Part shown: positions 22,201 through 37,200 of the stretch, piece after piece
How positions within the stretch are numbered: position 1 is the stretch's first letter
Layout: each line of letters opens with the position of its first letter
Assembly: GCA_963854735.1 (NCBI GenBank)
Contig: OY978097.1
Coordinates: 1,922,001-1,986,000, forward strand
DNA from: Marvania coccoides
Lineage: Eukaryota > Chlorophyta > Trebouxiophyceae > Chlorellales > Chlorellaceae
Length of the DNA stretch: 64,000 nt
Reading direction: 5' to 3'
The notes under the pieces: model-generated
Seen by the model: the letters and a program-made list of their open reading frames with translations, nothing else
What the model was told of the DNA's origin: nothing
The model's database searches: none
Program-made: the position numbers and the translations under genes

Positions 22201-25200
22201 TGGGCCGAAAGACATCCGGCTGCACATGTCGGCGGCAGTCCAAGACATCATGATCCAGGATTTGAGGGTGAGGGAAAAAGAAATTTCGTCCTATTTAATT
22301 TGCTTGCACTAGAATTCATATTATATATAATATATATTCCTCCCCTTCTAAATCGATAAAAAGCTATGAATAATTCCTCATTTATTCTTTACTTTTTCAG
22401 GCCGGTCCAGAGCACACCCTGGTGCTGATCCCCAACGGCGACGCCGGCTACTGCAGCTTCGATGCCATTTATTCTGCCCAAGTGGACTCCCGGCAGTACG
22501 CTCCTTGCCTCATCTTGGAGGTCCAAAATCCGCGGATTCTGCTGCTGTTCCGCTTCCTCTCGGACATCACCAACGCCGTAGGCATCATCAGCGGCGCGGT
22601 GACGCGCAACGCAGCAGGCACCCCTAGAAAGGAAGCAGCAGCAGCTGCTGCGGCGGCGACGACAAAATCCAAGGCAGCGGCCGCTGAGAAGCGCCCAGGC
22701 AGCGCCTCCCAGGCGTCCAAGCCTCTGGAAATTGTGGTGCAGGTGCAGAATGCTGGAATTGTTGTGCCTACGGGGTCTACGACTCGCACTGTATTGGCGG
22801 GGCAAGTGAGCCACGTCATGCTGGCCGTCCCCGGGAAGGCGCTGCCCAGCCAGCTGCTGGAAGAGGCGGAGCTCCCCAGCTTGGAGGGCATGGTGGAGGA
22901 AAGCTTGCTGAGCAATACCACGTTCAAGTTTGGAGGGTTTCACGACCCCACCCCAGCGACAGCAGCAGCTGCTGCCGCTGCAGCAGCGCATCGCCCCAGG
23001 CATGAAGCCAGCGCCCCACAGCAGCAGCAGCGCGCATCCGAGGCGCCAGCAGCTCCAGCGCCAGCAGTGGCGGCTGGCACTACTGCAAGGGGCGAGCATC
23101 TCGTTGTTCACCTGCCGCAGCCGTCAGGGCCTGGGATGCTACAGCCTGGAGAGGCGCCCGGCATCAAACGCGCTGGGATCTTCAACCAGGGGCGGCGGCG
23201 GCCACCGCGCAAGGAGGACCGCAGCGGCGTTCTTTATTTTGAGGAAGAAGAGGAGAACCCCGAGGACGCCAACCCGGCTGGAGTGCTGCACGTGACGATG
23301 TCTGGCAGGGAAGCTGATGATGAAGGTGATCTGGTTGATAATGTGCTGTTGGGCCCAGGCAAAATGCTGGCAACGCCTGCCAAGATGGCACAAGGCCTGG
23401 CCACGGCGTTCAAGAGCTTGATGGAGCAGGAGAACGGCGATCCCATCGGCTGGGTGCCGGCGGAGGTGCGACCGCAGGTGGTGGCAGAGCCTGTCGCTGC
23501 TGGCAAATGTGGTGGTGCAGGGCCGAGCTCGCAGCCTCAGCTGGGCGCTGCCGGAGCCGCGCAGCAGGCAGCGGCGCAGAGGGATGGGGACGGGGACAGC
23601 GTGACCACTGGTCCAGACACGCCCCCAGACCTGCCCTCCCCCGCCATGGCACTGTGCATTGAGGAGTTTACGGTGGTCACTGGCTCGCTGGTGCGCGTGC
23701 CAAACTACTTCCTCTCGGTAAGTGTTTTCGCCACACTTCCAACATCAAAATTATTTGAAATTTCAAAATAAATTTCGGCTAATTTTAATCAATTTTTTGG
23801 ATTGGTTTGCCGCAGGCAAAGGGGCAACGGGGTGAGGCCAACCCCCGGCAGGGCTCCTTCGTGCCTGCCAGCCTGACATCCTTCAGCTGGCCGTCCGAGG
23901 TGTACGAGGTGGTGTCCCGCAACACCCTGCTGCAGCGCACTAACATCAGCATGGTGCAGTTTCAGCGGGAGTACCCGGAATGCGGCACTTTTGTCTCGCA
24001 GCTCCATCTGTCATCCACCCCGCTATCCCTCGTCCTCTCAGCCCCCAACTACACCACCATCATGGACTTTGTGGCCGGCAACCTCGCCGACCTGTCAAAG
24101 CCCCCTCCTGGCGTCCCTCCACCGCCGCCGCCCCGCCACAAAGAAACTACTTTCAACCCTTCGATGAAGTTTGGACCGCCCGCGGGGATGGCTGCCAAAT
24201 TCAGGTTCACCCTGGCAGTGCCGAGGCTGGGCATGGTGCTGGAGGCGCACCCTCGAGAGTGGACCGATGTTGAGCCGACGTGGGAGTACCTGTCGGCAGC
24301 GGAAGCCCACCTGCTGCGCCCCTTCTTGCACGGCGCCGTGTCCAACGTGCTCATGGACCTGGGCAGCCTGCCCAACGGCGACACCCACATCAAAATTTGC
24401 GCCACCAGCCTGGACTTGCAGGACCTCAGGATGGGCTACAGGTAAAATCTTAAACAATTTTCGTTTGCTGGATTTATGGATACAACTCATTATTTTTAAT
24501 CGAAAATCATTTCAGCGTACTTGATAAAATTTCAACATAATTTCCAACTCTTTTCCTGCCCCCTTTTCCAGGCTAACCGAGATCTCTTCTAAGGTGCCTC
24601 ATGACGTTGAGTATGAGGCCGCGCACTCACCCCGCCCCGTGCTGCACCGCTGGGGCGTGGCGCTGTCGGAAGAAGAAGCCGCAGCGCGCGCATCCTACCT
24701 CGCAGCGCGGTCCTCACAGGCCCAGGGCAGCAGCGACATGGATTTTGATTTCAATGCCGCTGCCGCTGCAGTCGCTGCTGGGGCCTTTGCTAGCAGCCCC
24801 TCCGCCTACGGTTCCCCCGCAGAGAGCCCCATGTCCGCAGGTTCCTGGAACAGCGGCGCAGATACGCCGCAGACCCCAGAATTTGCGTTCATTCAGGCGC
24901 CGGGATTGCGAGACGAAATCCCCACCCCTGGGCTGCCCACAGTCAGCTCTTCAGGGCAGTTTGTCGGGGCAGGAGAGGCTACAGCGGCGCCTGCGACGCG
25001 CGGTCCTCCTCAAACAGGCATCCGGCTATCGGTCTCCCGCCGGCTATCTGAGCACTCTCAGCGCCAGCGCGACGGCAGCAGGGACCGCGGCGACGGGCTT
25101 CCACAGGGCTCCCACGGCGCGCCCACGCCGGGCAGAGCCCCTGTCGGCGGCACCACTCCTCGTCAATTCCTGCCTGTTTTGGACTTTTCGGAGCTGCCCG

Positions 25201-28200
25201 AGGTGCGAGCGCATTTGGGGGAGGAGGTCGCGAGCCTGAGGGTGCTCACCGCGCCCCACCACGCGCCCCCAGAAGAGCGTCCGGTAGGGGTGGGTGCTGC
25301 GTCCACTCGGCTGCCTGGGTCGAACCCTAACGTGCGGCTGGAGGTCAGCGTGGCGGTGCTGGCCGACAGGACCACCGCCGTGGAAGTCGCGCTGTCTGCA
25401 GCGCTGCTCCAGTGGCCTTACTTCCACGACTACTCACTGGTGAGGGACTACTTCAGTATTTTATTTCAAATTAAAACTGTCTTTATAATTTTTTTCTTCA
25501 AATAAAACGCATGAATTTTCACGCCTTTCCCTCTCTTTCCCCTTCTATTTCGACACAGATTTCCAGCATCGCCAACGTGTTCAAGTCCGCCTGCGTTGAG
25601 GAGCGCGAGGCCTGCGGGGAGGACGTTCCCGTGGTGGCTGATAAGCCGGCCGAGGTTGGTCCCTCCCACTGGCTGTACGTCAATACCATCCTCACCGAGA
25701 CAGAGATCTTCCTGCCGGTCATCGACGCCGAGGTAGCGGAGCACATGGTGGCGGAGCTATGGGGCGTGGCAGACAGAAACAACGCCGACAACAGCACCGC
25801 TGCTGCTGCTGCTGCTGGCGGGTTTGTCGCTGGCGGCGGCAGTGGCTCGATGTCGCTGCCCTCTGTGGCCCTGCTGAACCGCAATTCATTCCAGCGCATC
25901 GCCGACCTTGCGCTGGCGTCGATGCTGCTGGACAGCTCTGACGTCCCTGGGGCGCTGGCGCTGGAGGAGAGGGGCCTGGCGGTGAGCGCGTCTGCCATCC
26001 GTGTGAGCTACGCTGCGGGCGGGGACGGCGAGATGGTGGTGCGGGTAGACCTGCGGGAGCTGGCGGCGTTCATTCGGGACCCGTGGGCGCGCGTGAACTG
26101 CGTGCTGCACCCCTTCAGCTGCTCTGCGGAAATCATGTCACAAGTGCCGGAAGCTGCGGAGCAGCTGGAGGTGGAGCGCCTCAACCGCGCTGCCATCACC
26201 ATTCAGCGGGAGTGGCGCCGCACGCTGGCGCGGCGCAAGCTGCGCACTCGCATCGCGGGCCAGCAGGGCGCGGCGGCGGCAGCGGTGGCAAACTACACCC
26301 ACCGCCCGGGGGTGCGCCGGCTGGGGGCCAGCAGGGCGAGCGTCACCGACGACCGTGGGAAGCAGTGGAGGCTGGTGGATGAGCTTGTGCTGGATGTGGC
26401 CTCCCCTCACACTCGCTCGCTTCTCGTTGGCTATAAACGTGCCAGCAAAGACCGGTCCAACCTCATGTTCATGTCGCAGTTCCTCACCACCTCCACCACC
26501 TCGGTGAACATCAAGGCGGGAGCGCTCACGGTGCGCGCCGCCTTCAGCCACATCCCTTTTTGGCAGTCGGCGGTGGATGGCGTGCGGCGGGTGATTTTGA
26601 ACGCGCCGCAGGTGGCTGCCAGCCCCGCTCCCTCCGCCAGGGATGGCGTCGGTACGCAGAAGATGGGCGTCACCAGCGAATCGCGGCTTGAGGTCGGGGC
26701 AAAGCCCTTCCGACCACACAGCATTCAAGTCACCGCCACGCTGGAGAACTCGGCGATTGTGCTGTGCAACGACAAGCCGGAGACGTTTGGCGCGCCAGAC
26801 GTGCTGCAGGTCAGCTTGTGCGAGGCTTCATTGGCGTTTGACGCTGCCACGATGATGCCAGACCGCCCCGCCAACAAAGCAGGGCGCCTGGCGCTGTCAA
26901 CCTACGCCTCGTTCCTCAACAGCGGCACCTCACGATGGGAGGCGCTGTACGACATGTGGCCCATCAGCGCCGATTTTGTGGACATCAAGTCCCCCATGTT
27001 CCTCTCGGATCGCAAAATGTGAGGGGGGGAGGGAGAGAGTGAACTTTTGTGCATTGCAGCTGTTTGAAAATGCATTTTCCCCCTTCTTTTGTTGCCCAAA
27101 CGTAAAGAACTTTCTTGGATTTTTTTTATCATCGTTTCCGCTTCTCTTCCAGGAACTTGTGGCTCTCTTCTGACCGCCACCTCAACGCCACGTTCAACCC
27201 GGCGTCGTTGATGTCGGTAGGCGACGCGCTGGCGTTTGCAAGCGCTTTCCAGGACCCAGTGCCCTCCGCGGAGGCCGCCGCCGCGCTGCTGTCGACCCCC
27301 TCCGAGCGCCAGCTGCTGACTTCCACCTCCTCTCTTGTCGACAAGCGCCTACCAAAGGCGGTAGCCACCACGGTCACCACCACAGGCGCAGTCACCTCCC
27401 GCGCCCCGCAAAAATACCTGATCCAGAACCAGAGCGGCATGCGGGTGTACTACTGGGCGGAGGCCTCAAGGAGCGGCAGCGGGCGGCCCCCAGTGTGGAC
27501 GCTGGATAACGGCGGCAGCGAGACGCTGCGCGCCGCGCCGCTCGCCAAGCGCATCACCTTCATGCAGAGCTCTTCCGCGGCCACGGGCGCGGAGCGCCTG
27601 GGCAGCGTGATCAACCTCCACTTTGAGGGCAACTGGATGCCGATATGCGACGTGGCGGTCAACGTTGTGGGTAAATATCGCTACTCCATGGTATCTCCGG
27701 CCGACAACACCTCGGTGCCGGTCGTTGTGGACATCATCCTGGTGGGCCGCACCAAGATCATCACCCTGCACTCTGGAATTTGGGTAGAAAATTCAATCGC
27801 AAGGTCGGTGTCGCTGCGCCTGCACATTCCCACAACGCCGCTAGTGCCCCCGCCTGCGGCTGGCGGCGCCAGCGCCTCCGCGCCCGCGTCGTTCGCGGTC
27901 ACCGACAACGACGTCGTTCTGGGCCCGCTGGAGCCGAAATCTGGGTGCTACCTGCCGCTGACCGCCGCGCTGAAGGGGCGGCTGTTCCTGCGACCAGAGG
28001 GCTACGCGGAGGCGTCCCGCGACGTAATTCGGCTGGGAACGGATGTAGACGCGCTGCTGGGGCAGCAGGGCTACGTCACCTGCGATGCACTGGACCCGAC
28101 AGATGTTGACGGTCCGCTGCATGTGGCGATGGAAGCCACGCCCTCGCGGCTGCTGTCTGAGTTCCAAGCCTTCAAGCACATGGAGTGCGTGGCGCCGGGG

Positions 28201-31200
28201 ACCATCCAGCGCGCCACCAGCCCCCTGGAGGTCACCATTTCAATCCAACCGACGATGGTGATTGCCAACGCGCTGCCCTACGAGATGAGGGTGCTGCTGT
28301 GGCAGGTGGCCCCGCCAGAGACGCCCTCCACCCCCACGAAGGGCTCTCAAGGGCAAAAGGGCAGGAAAAGCGGCAAAAACGCGCCCCCCATGACGGTGCG
28401 TTAATTTGTTGTAGGGTTAATTTAACTTCATTTAGAATATTTTGATTACCATAATTCGAGCTAAAATTTCGGTGCTTTCTTCTTATTCTGTGCAGGTGCA
28501 GACCCCGGGAACGGCCCAGCAGGCCTCTCTGCTGGAGATGCTGAGCCCTCGGTCCAGCGTGGCGGTGCCTCAGCCCCGGCGCGGCAACCCCGGCCGCTAC
28601 TTCTGCTACAGCATCCCCCCGGGAGGCGAGCAGGACGTGCACGTGGACCTGCGGCAGAACGTGCTGATGCACGTGAGCGTGGAGGAGATCAACATGCGGT
28701 CCACCAAGTGGAGCCTCTGCAGCTGGGCGCACAGCCGCAAGGGCCGCGGCGACGGCCGGGAGACACAGTACTCGGCCAAGCTGCCGCGGGAGGTGCAGTT
28801 GCGGCTGGTGGGGGTGGGCATGCAGCTGCCCACGGACCACAGGATCGCAGCGCCCTACCTGATGCGCCTGAAAGAGGCGGGGGCTCTGGTGCAGCGGGTG
28901 CACAAGCAGTTCAACGAGGACGCGCGCACGGCGGTGAGCTCGGAGGACGTGCAGGCGGCTGTGGGGAGGGTCAAGTCGCTGGCGAAGCGTATGGGGAAGG
29001 CTGGAGGAAAGGTGCTGAGCCGCGGCAGGGAAAGCTTCAAAGCAGGCGGCGGGGACAGCAAGAAAGACAGGCCGGTGCCGCCTCGCCCCCGCCCAGCACC
29101 GCCCTCTGCGGAGGGAGGGGTGCAGAAGGTGAAGAAGCGCGGCGGGTGGCTGCTTGGGCGGCGATCCAGCGGCGGAGAGGCAGCCGCAGAAGCGCCCAGG
29201 GTGGCCTTTGCGGCTGCAGAAGACCCTCCTTCTGGCTCTCCTCCTCGCTCAGCGAGTGCAGGCGCCTCTTCTTCCGCAGCATCTCCGCAGCGCGAGCTCC
29301 TGCCTGCGCGCGTTCCGCAGTCGCATCTGCCAGAGGTGGAGCTTGTCTCTGCCTCGCCTGCTGCTGCTGCTGCGCCTGCTGTCACGGCCACGGAGTTTCC
29401 CGTCACTGTGGAGCCTGAAGCTGTTTCATCTCCTCCTCCCGCTGCTGCTGCGCCTGCTCTGCCGCTGGCTTCGCTTCCGCCGCGGCCTCCCCGTCCCCCT
29501 CCGCTGGAGATTTCGGAGCTGCCGGAGCCTGCGATGGGCCCCTCTCCAGGGATGATCCCTCCCACACCGTTTGATGTGTGGGCCAAGCCTTCTGGGGAGC
29601 GCGCGCAGCCGGAGACCAAGGTTGTGGATGACTGGGACGAACCGGCAGAAGGTAAAATTCATTTTTGTATACAATTTTCATGTTACGAACTTAATTATTC
29701 TTTTATTCATATTTTACCCTGTTTTATTTCTAATTTTCCCTCCCCCTTCTTGTATTCCCTATTCCCTTCAGTTCGCGCCCCTGCCATTTTGCACGTTGGC
29801 GTGCACAACTCCCTGGCCAACCAGGAGTTCGAGCAGGCGGGGGTGTGCCGAATCACGTTGTTCTCCCCCTTCTGGCTCAACAACCGCACCGGGGTTGACC
29901 TCTTCTACCAGGACCACTCCTCAGCGCCCGGCCGCCCGCTGCTGTGCGGCGCAAAGCTCCCTGGCGACTTCGGGGAGGTCTACTCCCCCGGAACCTCCAT
30001 GACGGAGGCCATTGATCGCGAGACCGACACCGCCAGCGTTGCCGCCGGCTCAGAGGGCCGCGGTTCTGGGCTTTTCCAACCAGGGATCGCCGCCGCCGCT
30101 GCTATAGCAGGAGGTGGCAGCAGCAGCCTGACTGAAAGGGGCATCAACCAGGCGGTTCTAGAGTACAAGCTAGTGCTGATGAACAAGCAGGATGAGCTGA
30201 ACTTGGGGCTGGCGCACGTGGTGAGACGGCGCTACTCTGCCCCCATTGCCATTAAAACAGTGGGAAACAAAGGGTACGTGGAGCTGCGGGGACCCCCCGC
30301 GCGGCTTCCCCCCACCGCCGCCTCCAGGGTGGTACAGGGGCTCAAGGGCGCCGCTGCGCCGGTGACGGCGGTCGGCCGCTTTGCGGCGACCACGCTGCTT
30401 CGCCCGGGCGGTGGCGCTGCCGCCGGTATCAGCGGTGCACTGTCTTTAGACTCTGAAGTGGACGCTGTGCGCGCCGTGTCCCGCCACAGCATGACTGGTG
30501 ATAGGGTGGCAGACGTGGTGGCAACAGAGCCGGGAACTACCATTGTGCGGCTAACTACCAAGGCTCCAGAGCGCCCCCGTCCGCGTGCTATGCCCTCCCT
30601 GGTGCGCCGTCCTGTGGCCAGCAAGCAGGGAGTCGTTCCCGTCGCTGACGAGGATGCAGAGGCAGCGCTGCGGGCGATGCAGCAGCTGCCGCCGCCGTCG
30701 CACGTACACGCTGCTTCGCATGCTGCGCTGGACGCCATGGCGGGCGGCGGCGTAGTGGGCGCCGCAGGGGCACTGCTGACGTCGCGTGGGGGGGCGAATG
30801 CCCCTGCTAGCGGGCATCTGCAGCTTCCAGAGGACCCCTCGGTGGGACCCACACCTGAGACAGGGCAGGAGAGCGGAGCGGCGCCTAGCCCGATGCCGCA
30901 CCCGCAGTTGACGCCTGATCAGGCGGCGCAGGCCCAGCAGTACGTGGAAATGGCGGAGGCTCAAGGTAATGACTTAAGAGTTTACTCCCTGCACGTAATT
31001 ATGTTTTATTCTCAGAAATTTAGCATTGATTCTTTCTTTGCACCTCTTTAAACAATTTCCATTACTCATTTTTTCTAAATCTCGTGCAGCTGCGGCAGAG
31101 CGCCAGCGGCTGGCAGCTGTCAGCAAGGGGCAGCGGCTGTTTGAATTTGCGGTCGACGTGGCAGCTGCCCCGCCCAGCTCCATCTACGGCCACACCAAGC

Positions 31201-34200
31201 TGGTCACCCTCAAGCCCAAGTACATTATCGAGAACCAAACCGGGCTCCAGGTGGATGTCAAGCAGCTGGGCACGCGTGATCCCGATAGCGACTCTACGCC
31301 CGCTGTGTCTGCGCGGTTCGCGCGCACGCTGGCCCCCGGGCAGCGCGCAGCGGTGTACTGGGACGACGCGGAGCTGCCCAAGGAGCTGGTGGTGCGACCT
31401 CGCCAGCCAGGGGAGGCTGCCGATGCCTTCCACTGGTCTGGTGGATTTCCCATTCCAGACACCGAATGGTACTTTGGGCTGCGCATTCGGCAGGCGCACG
31501 GAGCGCGGCGGTACCTCAACATCCCCGTCAACGTCACCGTGGGTAGCTCCGGCAGTGTGCAGGTCACGCTGAAGAGCCCCGCTTCGGTGCCACCCTACCG
31601 CATCGAAAACATGTGCAAAGACGTGCAGCTCTACTTTGTGCAGGTATTCTTGTAATACGTATTGATGAATATCTGTTTTGCCGATTTTTTCTCTTAATTC
31701 AATTGACGATTTTGGACGGTCGGTAATTTTGTAATTCTGATTTTTTTTTACTTATAAAATCTTCCTTTCTTTCTCTCTTTCCCTTTCCTCTCTTCCAGGT
31801 ACCGCTGGTGTTCCGAGAGGAGGGCAACCTGTACGTGGACAGCCTGCAGCCGAGCGAGTCCATGCCCTACGCCTGGGACGAGCCCACCATGGTCACCAAG
31901 CTGCGGGTGCAAGCAAAGATCGTTGGGCGGGTAGAGAGCCGCGTGAGCGACTACCTACTAGATCAGCTGGGTGATGCGCCCATGATGATGCTGCCCACGC
32001 ACGGCGAGGGCGGCTCCGCGCGGCGCATCTACCGCACGCTGTCTAACGAAGTCCCCGACGAGTTGAAAAAGAAACTGGTGTCGCTGCTGGCTGCCGAGTT
32101 CTCGAAGAAGGTGTACGTGACGGTGTACGCGGACGGTCCCACCCGCGTGCTGCGCTTCAGCGACGAGAAGAACATCTCTTCACTGGAGCAGCAGCACGTG
32201 GTGCTGGACTTGGCGGCTCGGTTGAAGCAGGTGGAGTCGCAGCTGCGGGCGGTGAACGCGCAGTTTTCGAGGCTGAGTGGCGTTCAGGGGACGCACACGT
32301 GGTCTTTGGACCTCTACGGCCGCATGCCGATCCCCAAAGACGAGCCAGCGGGGCAGCGCTCGACGCTCACCCGCCGCTCCAGCAGGCGGGGCCCGCTGCC
32401 GGAGGCCACGCAGGCGCTAGTGCAATACGCCTCGCGGCACATTTCCACCGCCGCACGCCAGGCCAGGGCCAGCAGCCGTGATCTCACGGCTCTCGGCAAC
32501 TACAACGACTCCTTAGCCGGAAACTCTGCAGGGCGGGAAACCCCGTCAGCGGAGGGGCAGGGCCTGGCGCCGCGCACCGAGCGCCGTTGGGCGCGCAGCG
32601 TGTCTTTTGCTGTCGGGGAGGGGCCTTCTCGCCCCATTTCTGGCGTTTTAGACGTCCCGCTTCGGGAAATTCACAGCCCCCGGTCCCCCGAAATGGAGGC
32701 GCCCCTCCCGTACCGCCACCTCGTCATTCGCACCGGCTCAGAGGCGATGCCTGGTGCGTCCTACCAGGAGGCCTCCGCGGAGCTTGGCATGGATGAGGCA
32801 GGCGGCGCTGGTCCGTCTGAAATTGAGCCGTTGCCGGTCCGCAGGGCAGACAGCAAAGACTGGGGCCACATCACCAAAGATCCGCTCAAGGGCGCCTCCA
32901 GCCGGTCGCGCAGCATGAAGGCCACGGTGGGCGGAGACCGCAACAGCAGCGCGGCTGCCGCTGCTCCTGGCGGCGGCGGCGGAAGCGGTCAACCGCCGGC
33001 AACCACGCTGGCCCGCAGACACGAGCTGCTGCGGCTGATGGCAGACGGCGACGCCGTGCTGCTGATTGGCGGCGATTTGACGGTGACAGTCGTGCAGGCG
33101 AAGGGGTTGGCTGGTGTTGCCAGAAACACCCACCCCTTTGCCAGGGTGCGCATTCAGGACCCCGTGCCCCCGCCGGCAGCCACCGACGAGCGTACCAAGC
33201 AGACTTCTGTGGTGTGGCAGACATCTGAGCCGGTGTGGGACGAGCAGTTGATGTTCCGCGATGTGTGCGCTGCGTCGGAGCTCGTGGTGGAACTGTGGGA
33301 CCTGGGAGGCACGCGGTCGGGCGAGCAGCTCAAGGCACTAGTCACCAACCCGCAAGGTATGAAAATTGTTGATTTTAAACTTATTATTTGGAATCATAAA
33401 CAATTGCCAGATTTTATTTCACAATAATGATACGATTCCTTTCTTTTGTTTCCCTCTGTAGAGGTAATCAAGTCGTGCAGGTACCTAGGTCGTGCGGAGG
33501 TGCCGCTCAGCGAGACGTTGGACGCGCCCCCAGGTACCCCCCTGTGGTTCCCTTTGGCCCGACGCTCCGCTGGCGATGTCGTCTCAGGGGAGCTGCAGCT
33601 GCGCTTCCAGTGGGACGTCACCGCACGCGGACTGCTCAGCATCAAGCTTTCCGCGCTGGAGCGCGTGCTGGCGCAGCGCAGGGAGATTCTGGCGGCGCTG
33701 CAGCCGGTGCCAGCGCGCATCGCCCTCTCGTGGACTGAGACCAATCCAGAGGTCGCAGAAGCGCCCCCCGCAACCCCCAACGCCGCGACAGACGCCTCTC
33801 CCACCAAAGCGGCAGCTGCAGACGCCCCAAATCCCGCTGGTTTCCACCTGTTTGGGCTCACCACTGTGCCCAACGACGTAGCTCTGGGCAGCCTGGCTCC
33901 CACGCTGCGCCCCAGCCGGGTGGCCGCCGAGGTTTTGGCGCGACACTCGCACGACCACAACCGCCGCCACCTGCTGGTCACGGTGCTGGAAGCGCGGGGG
34001 CTGAACCCTCGGCGAGGCGTCGTCGTGGCGCTCTCCGCCAGCGAGCTTCCCAACCCCGTGGTGACGTTATCGCTGCCGGGACGCGCACCCTACACCACCA
34101 CCCCGCGCCCCCATACCCTCAACCCCCGCTGGCCAGCCGACCAGCGCTTCGTGTTCGAGGGAGTGGACCCCGCAGCTGCCGCCATCTCTGTGCGGCTGTG

Positions 34201-37200
34201 GGACCACGGCCACGGGCTGTTCCGGCACGGGTTGACGCTGGGCGAAGGTCTGGTGGACGCTAGCCACGTACGGGGGGAGAACCCGACCTATGTGTGGGTG
34301 CCTATGACCTCTCGGACAAAGCGCTCGAGGGCAGCGGTCCCGGCGGACGTGGACGCCGCCACCGAGCTGCAGGTGTTCCTTCGGCTGCAGTGGCAGACCG
34401 AAGTGGTGCGCGGCAGCAGCCTGAAGGTAGAGATCGACGCTGCTGGCGCGGGGCTGATGGTGGTTGGCGGTCTTCAAGACGAGCTGTTCAACCTGACGGT
34501 GGACAGCGCGCGCGTGACCGCCGTGCGCACGCAGCTGGAGCTGCAGGTCGAGGGCAGCGTGGCCAAGATCCAGCTGGACAATCAGATGCTGGATGCGGTG
34601 GAGCCAGTGGTTCTAGCGCCCGACACAGGGGTGAAGCCTATGGGGGTGGTCGCGGAAGGCCCCCTCATCACCTTTGCCTTCGTGCGGAGCTACGCGGGCA
34701 GCAGCGGCGGCGCGGTGAGCGGCGACGCGGACGCCGCGCTCGTCGGCGGCAGCAGCAGCCTGCCCAGCGGCAGTGCGATGGAACGCAGCGCCTCTGCTGC
34801 TTCGGTGTCTGCCATGTCAGACGCGCTGACGGCTGGATCGGTGGGCACCGGTGGTGGTGGAGGCGGTAGCCTCGGGGACTCCCGCGGCATTCGTTCGTTT
34901 AAGAAAGTGCGACTGTCGGTGGCTCCGATGGATCTTCTCACGGACGAAGCCTTCCTGGAGGCGCTGCTTTCCTTCGTGAGCTCGCTGCCCACTGCGGACA
35001 TCTGGCAGGACGGCGCGTGGCAGGAGCAGCAGCGCCGCCTGCTGGCGGCCCAGTTTGGGCCCCGTGAGGTAGAAAAGTTGGCGGTGAATGCCATCGTAGT
35101 GCCGCAGCCGCCGCCAACCGCCGCAGGGTTGGCCCCCGGCACGGGCGGGCTCCCTGTTCCAGGCCCCAAGACGGCCGCTGCGCTGGCCTGGGTGCTTGAG
35201 AAAGAGGCCAGAGATCTGGAGGCGCTACATGGGCAGTCTGACCTGTCCTCCTGGTTCTTCCTGGAGAGCGCAGAGGTGGAGACGGTGTCGGTCAACGTCA
35301 CTGTGTCCCTGACCTCTAGGCTGCTCTCCGCAGGGCAGCAGCTCACAGCCCAAGGGGTAAGCTTTGTCATTTAAATCTCAGCAGTTGTTTTTCGGCGGAT
35401 TGTTTTTTTCTTACATGTTTTGCCCAAGTTTTTGAAAGCATGCTCTTTATTTCCATGATATAGTCTAATCGTTTTCCTCTTGTTCACTTTTGCCTAATCA
35501 TTTACAGGCCTCTGGCGAGTTCAACCGCGCTTTGGGCGCTTCCGGCTTCCAGCTGGTCAACGTCTCCAACGTGCCCATCACGCTGGGCCGCTGGGTGGCG
35601 GGCAACGACCCCTCCATCCGCGGCCGCTTCTCCAACGGCTTCCTCTCCCAGCGCGCCCTGGCCTCCAACCTGGCCCGCCATTACTGGCGCGAAGGCCTCA
35701 AGGAGGCGCACAAGGTGCTGGGCGGGGCGGGCCCCGCCATAGCCTCCGTGCCGCTGGCCGTGCTGTGGGCCTCCGGCTCCGCGGTGGTGCTCGTTCGGGA
35801 GGTTACCACTGGCAGCGCTGGGTTTGTGGGCGCCGTGCAGCAGGTGTTTTACCTGCCGATGATGACCTTCTCCATGGTGGCATCGGCGCTGTCGAGGACG
35901 TTTGCGGCGGGCATGGCCGCTATCCCGCCCCACAGCGTGGATCGGGACGACGAGACGCTGCGGAGGGTGATCCGGCGGCCCAACAACGCCATAGAGGCAC
36001 TGGCGGGCGCACCCAAGGAGCTGATGCACGGCGTGATCAACGCGCTGGAGGGGATGCTCATGGATCCCGTCATGGTGAGCATCATCTTTGGTTCTTTCGT
36101 CAAAATTAATTATTTTCAAGGGAGCGAGCGTCTATTGTTTTCCCCCTCAAATTTGTATCTTCATACTTTGCGCATATCTATTCGATTCTGGTGTTGATCT
36201 AGAGTATTGCTTCTTCTCATCAGTGTTTTTCTCTTTGCCTGTAGGGATGGCACGAGATGCGCACGCTGGGCTTTTTGGCCGGCAGCGCAAAAGCGCTGAT
36301 CGGCCTGCCGGTGCGCCCCATCATCGGCGCGTCCGAGTTCACCAGCCACGTGCTGGCAGCGGTGGCGCTGGCTTCCCTCGGCAGGCAGGGCATCGTCGGC
36401 AAGATTCAGCGGCGCGTGAGGGCGCCTGGTGCTTATGCTGATGACATTGGCGAGGCTGCCATGGAGGACGGCCCGCGCTCCGAGGCGCAGGCCCACGCCC
36501 GCGCGGTGCAGGCCGCGTGGCAGCGCGTCCTGCCCGAGTTCTTCCCCGAGATGGAAAGCGACACGGTGAGACATACCACCAATACAAATACATACCACCA
36601 ATATTACAATTTTTAATGCAAAAAAAAAACTTCCTGCTTTCATTCAATAGCTATGAACAAACACACAAACTAATGGGCTTTTTTAACTAACAAATATACC
36701 TTTATCTTTCTTCCTTTCTCAGGTGACTGACGTGATCAACGTCCGCAGCACGCGCGTCGTGCTGGTGACCAACCGTCACGTGGCGTACCTGCGTGCGCGC
36801 CACTTGCGCGACCACTCCGTGTACAAGGCCAAGTGGATGGTGCCTGTGGACGAGGTACAGAACATCAGAGGCGACCCTGAGACGCGAAAGATTACCATTG
36901 CCCACGTTCACCGCTACGACCTCAAACTCTTCGGGGTGTGGCCGGTGCAGAAGCGCAAAGGCATGCGGTGCGGGTCGCGGTCGGCATACGAGCGCACGGT
37001 GCTGCGGCTGACGATGGTGCAGCAGGCGGTGCAGGGCGGGGCGGCGGAAGAGGTGGAAGGCGGGGAAGGATTCATGGGGGCGGATGTGGAGGAGATGACC
37101 ATCATGTCGGCGCCATATAGGGCGCCTTCGGTGATGGGAAGAGGGAAGGTGATGTTTCAGCACCTCCCTGCCGCACTAACGACGGCAGCGCCGATCGCAT

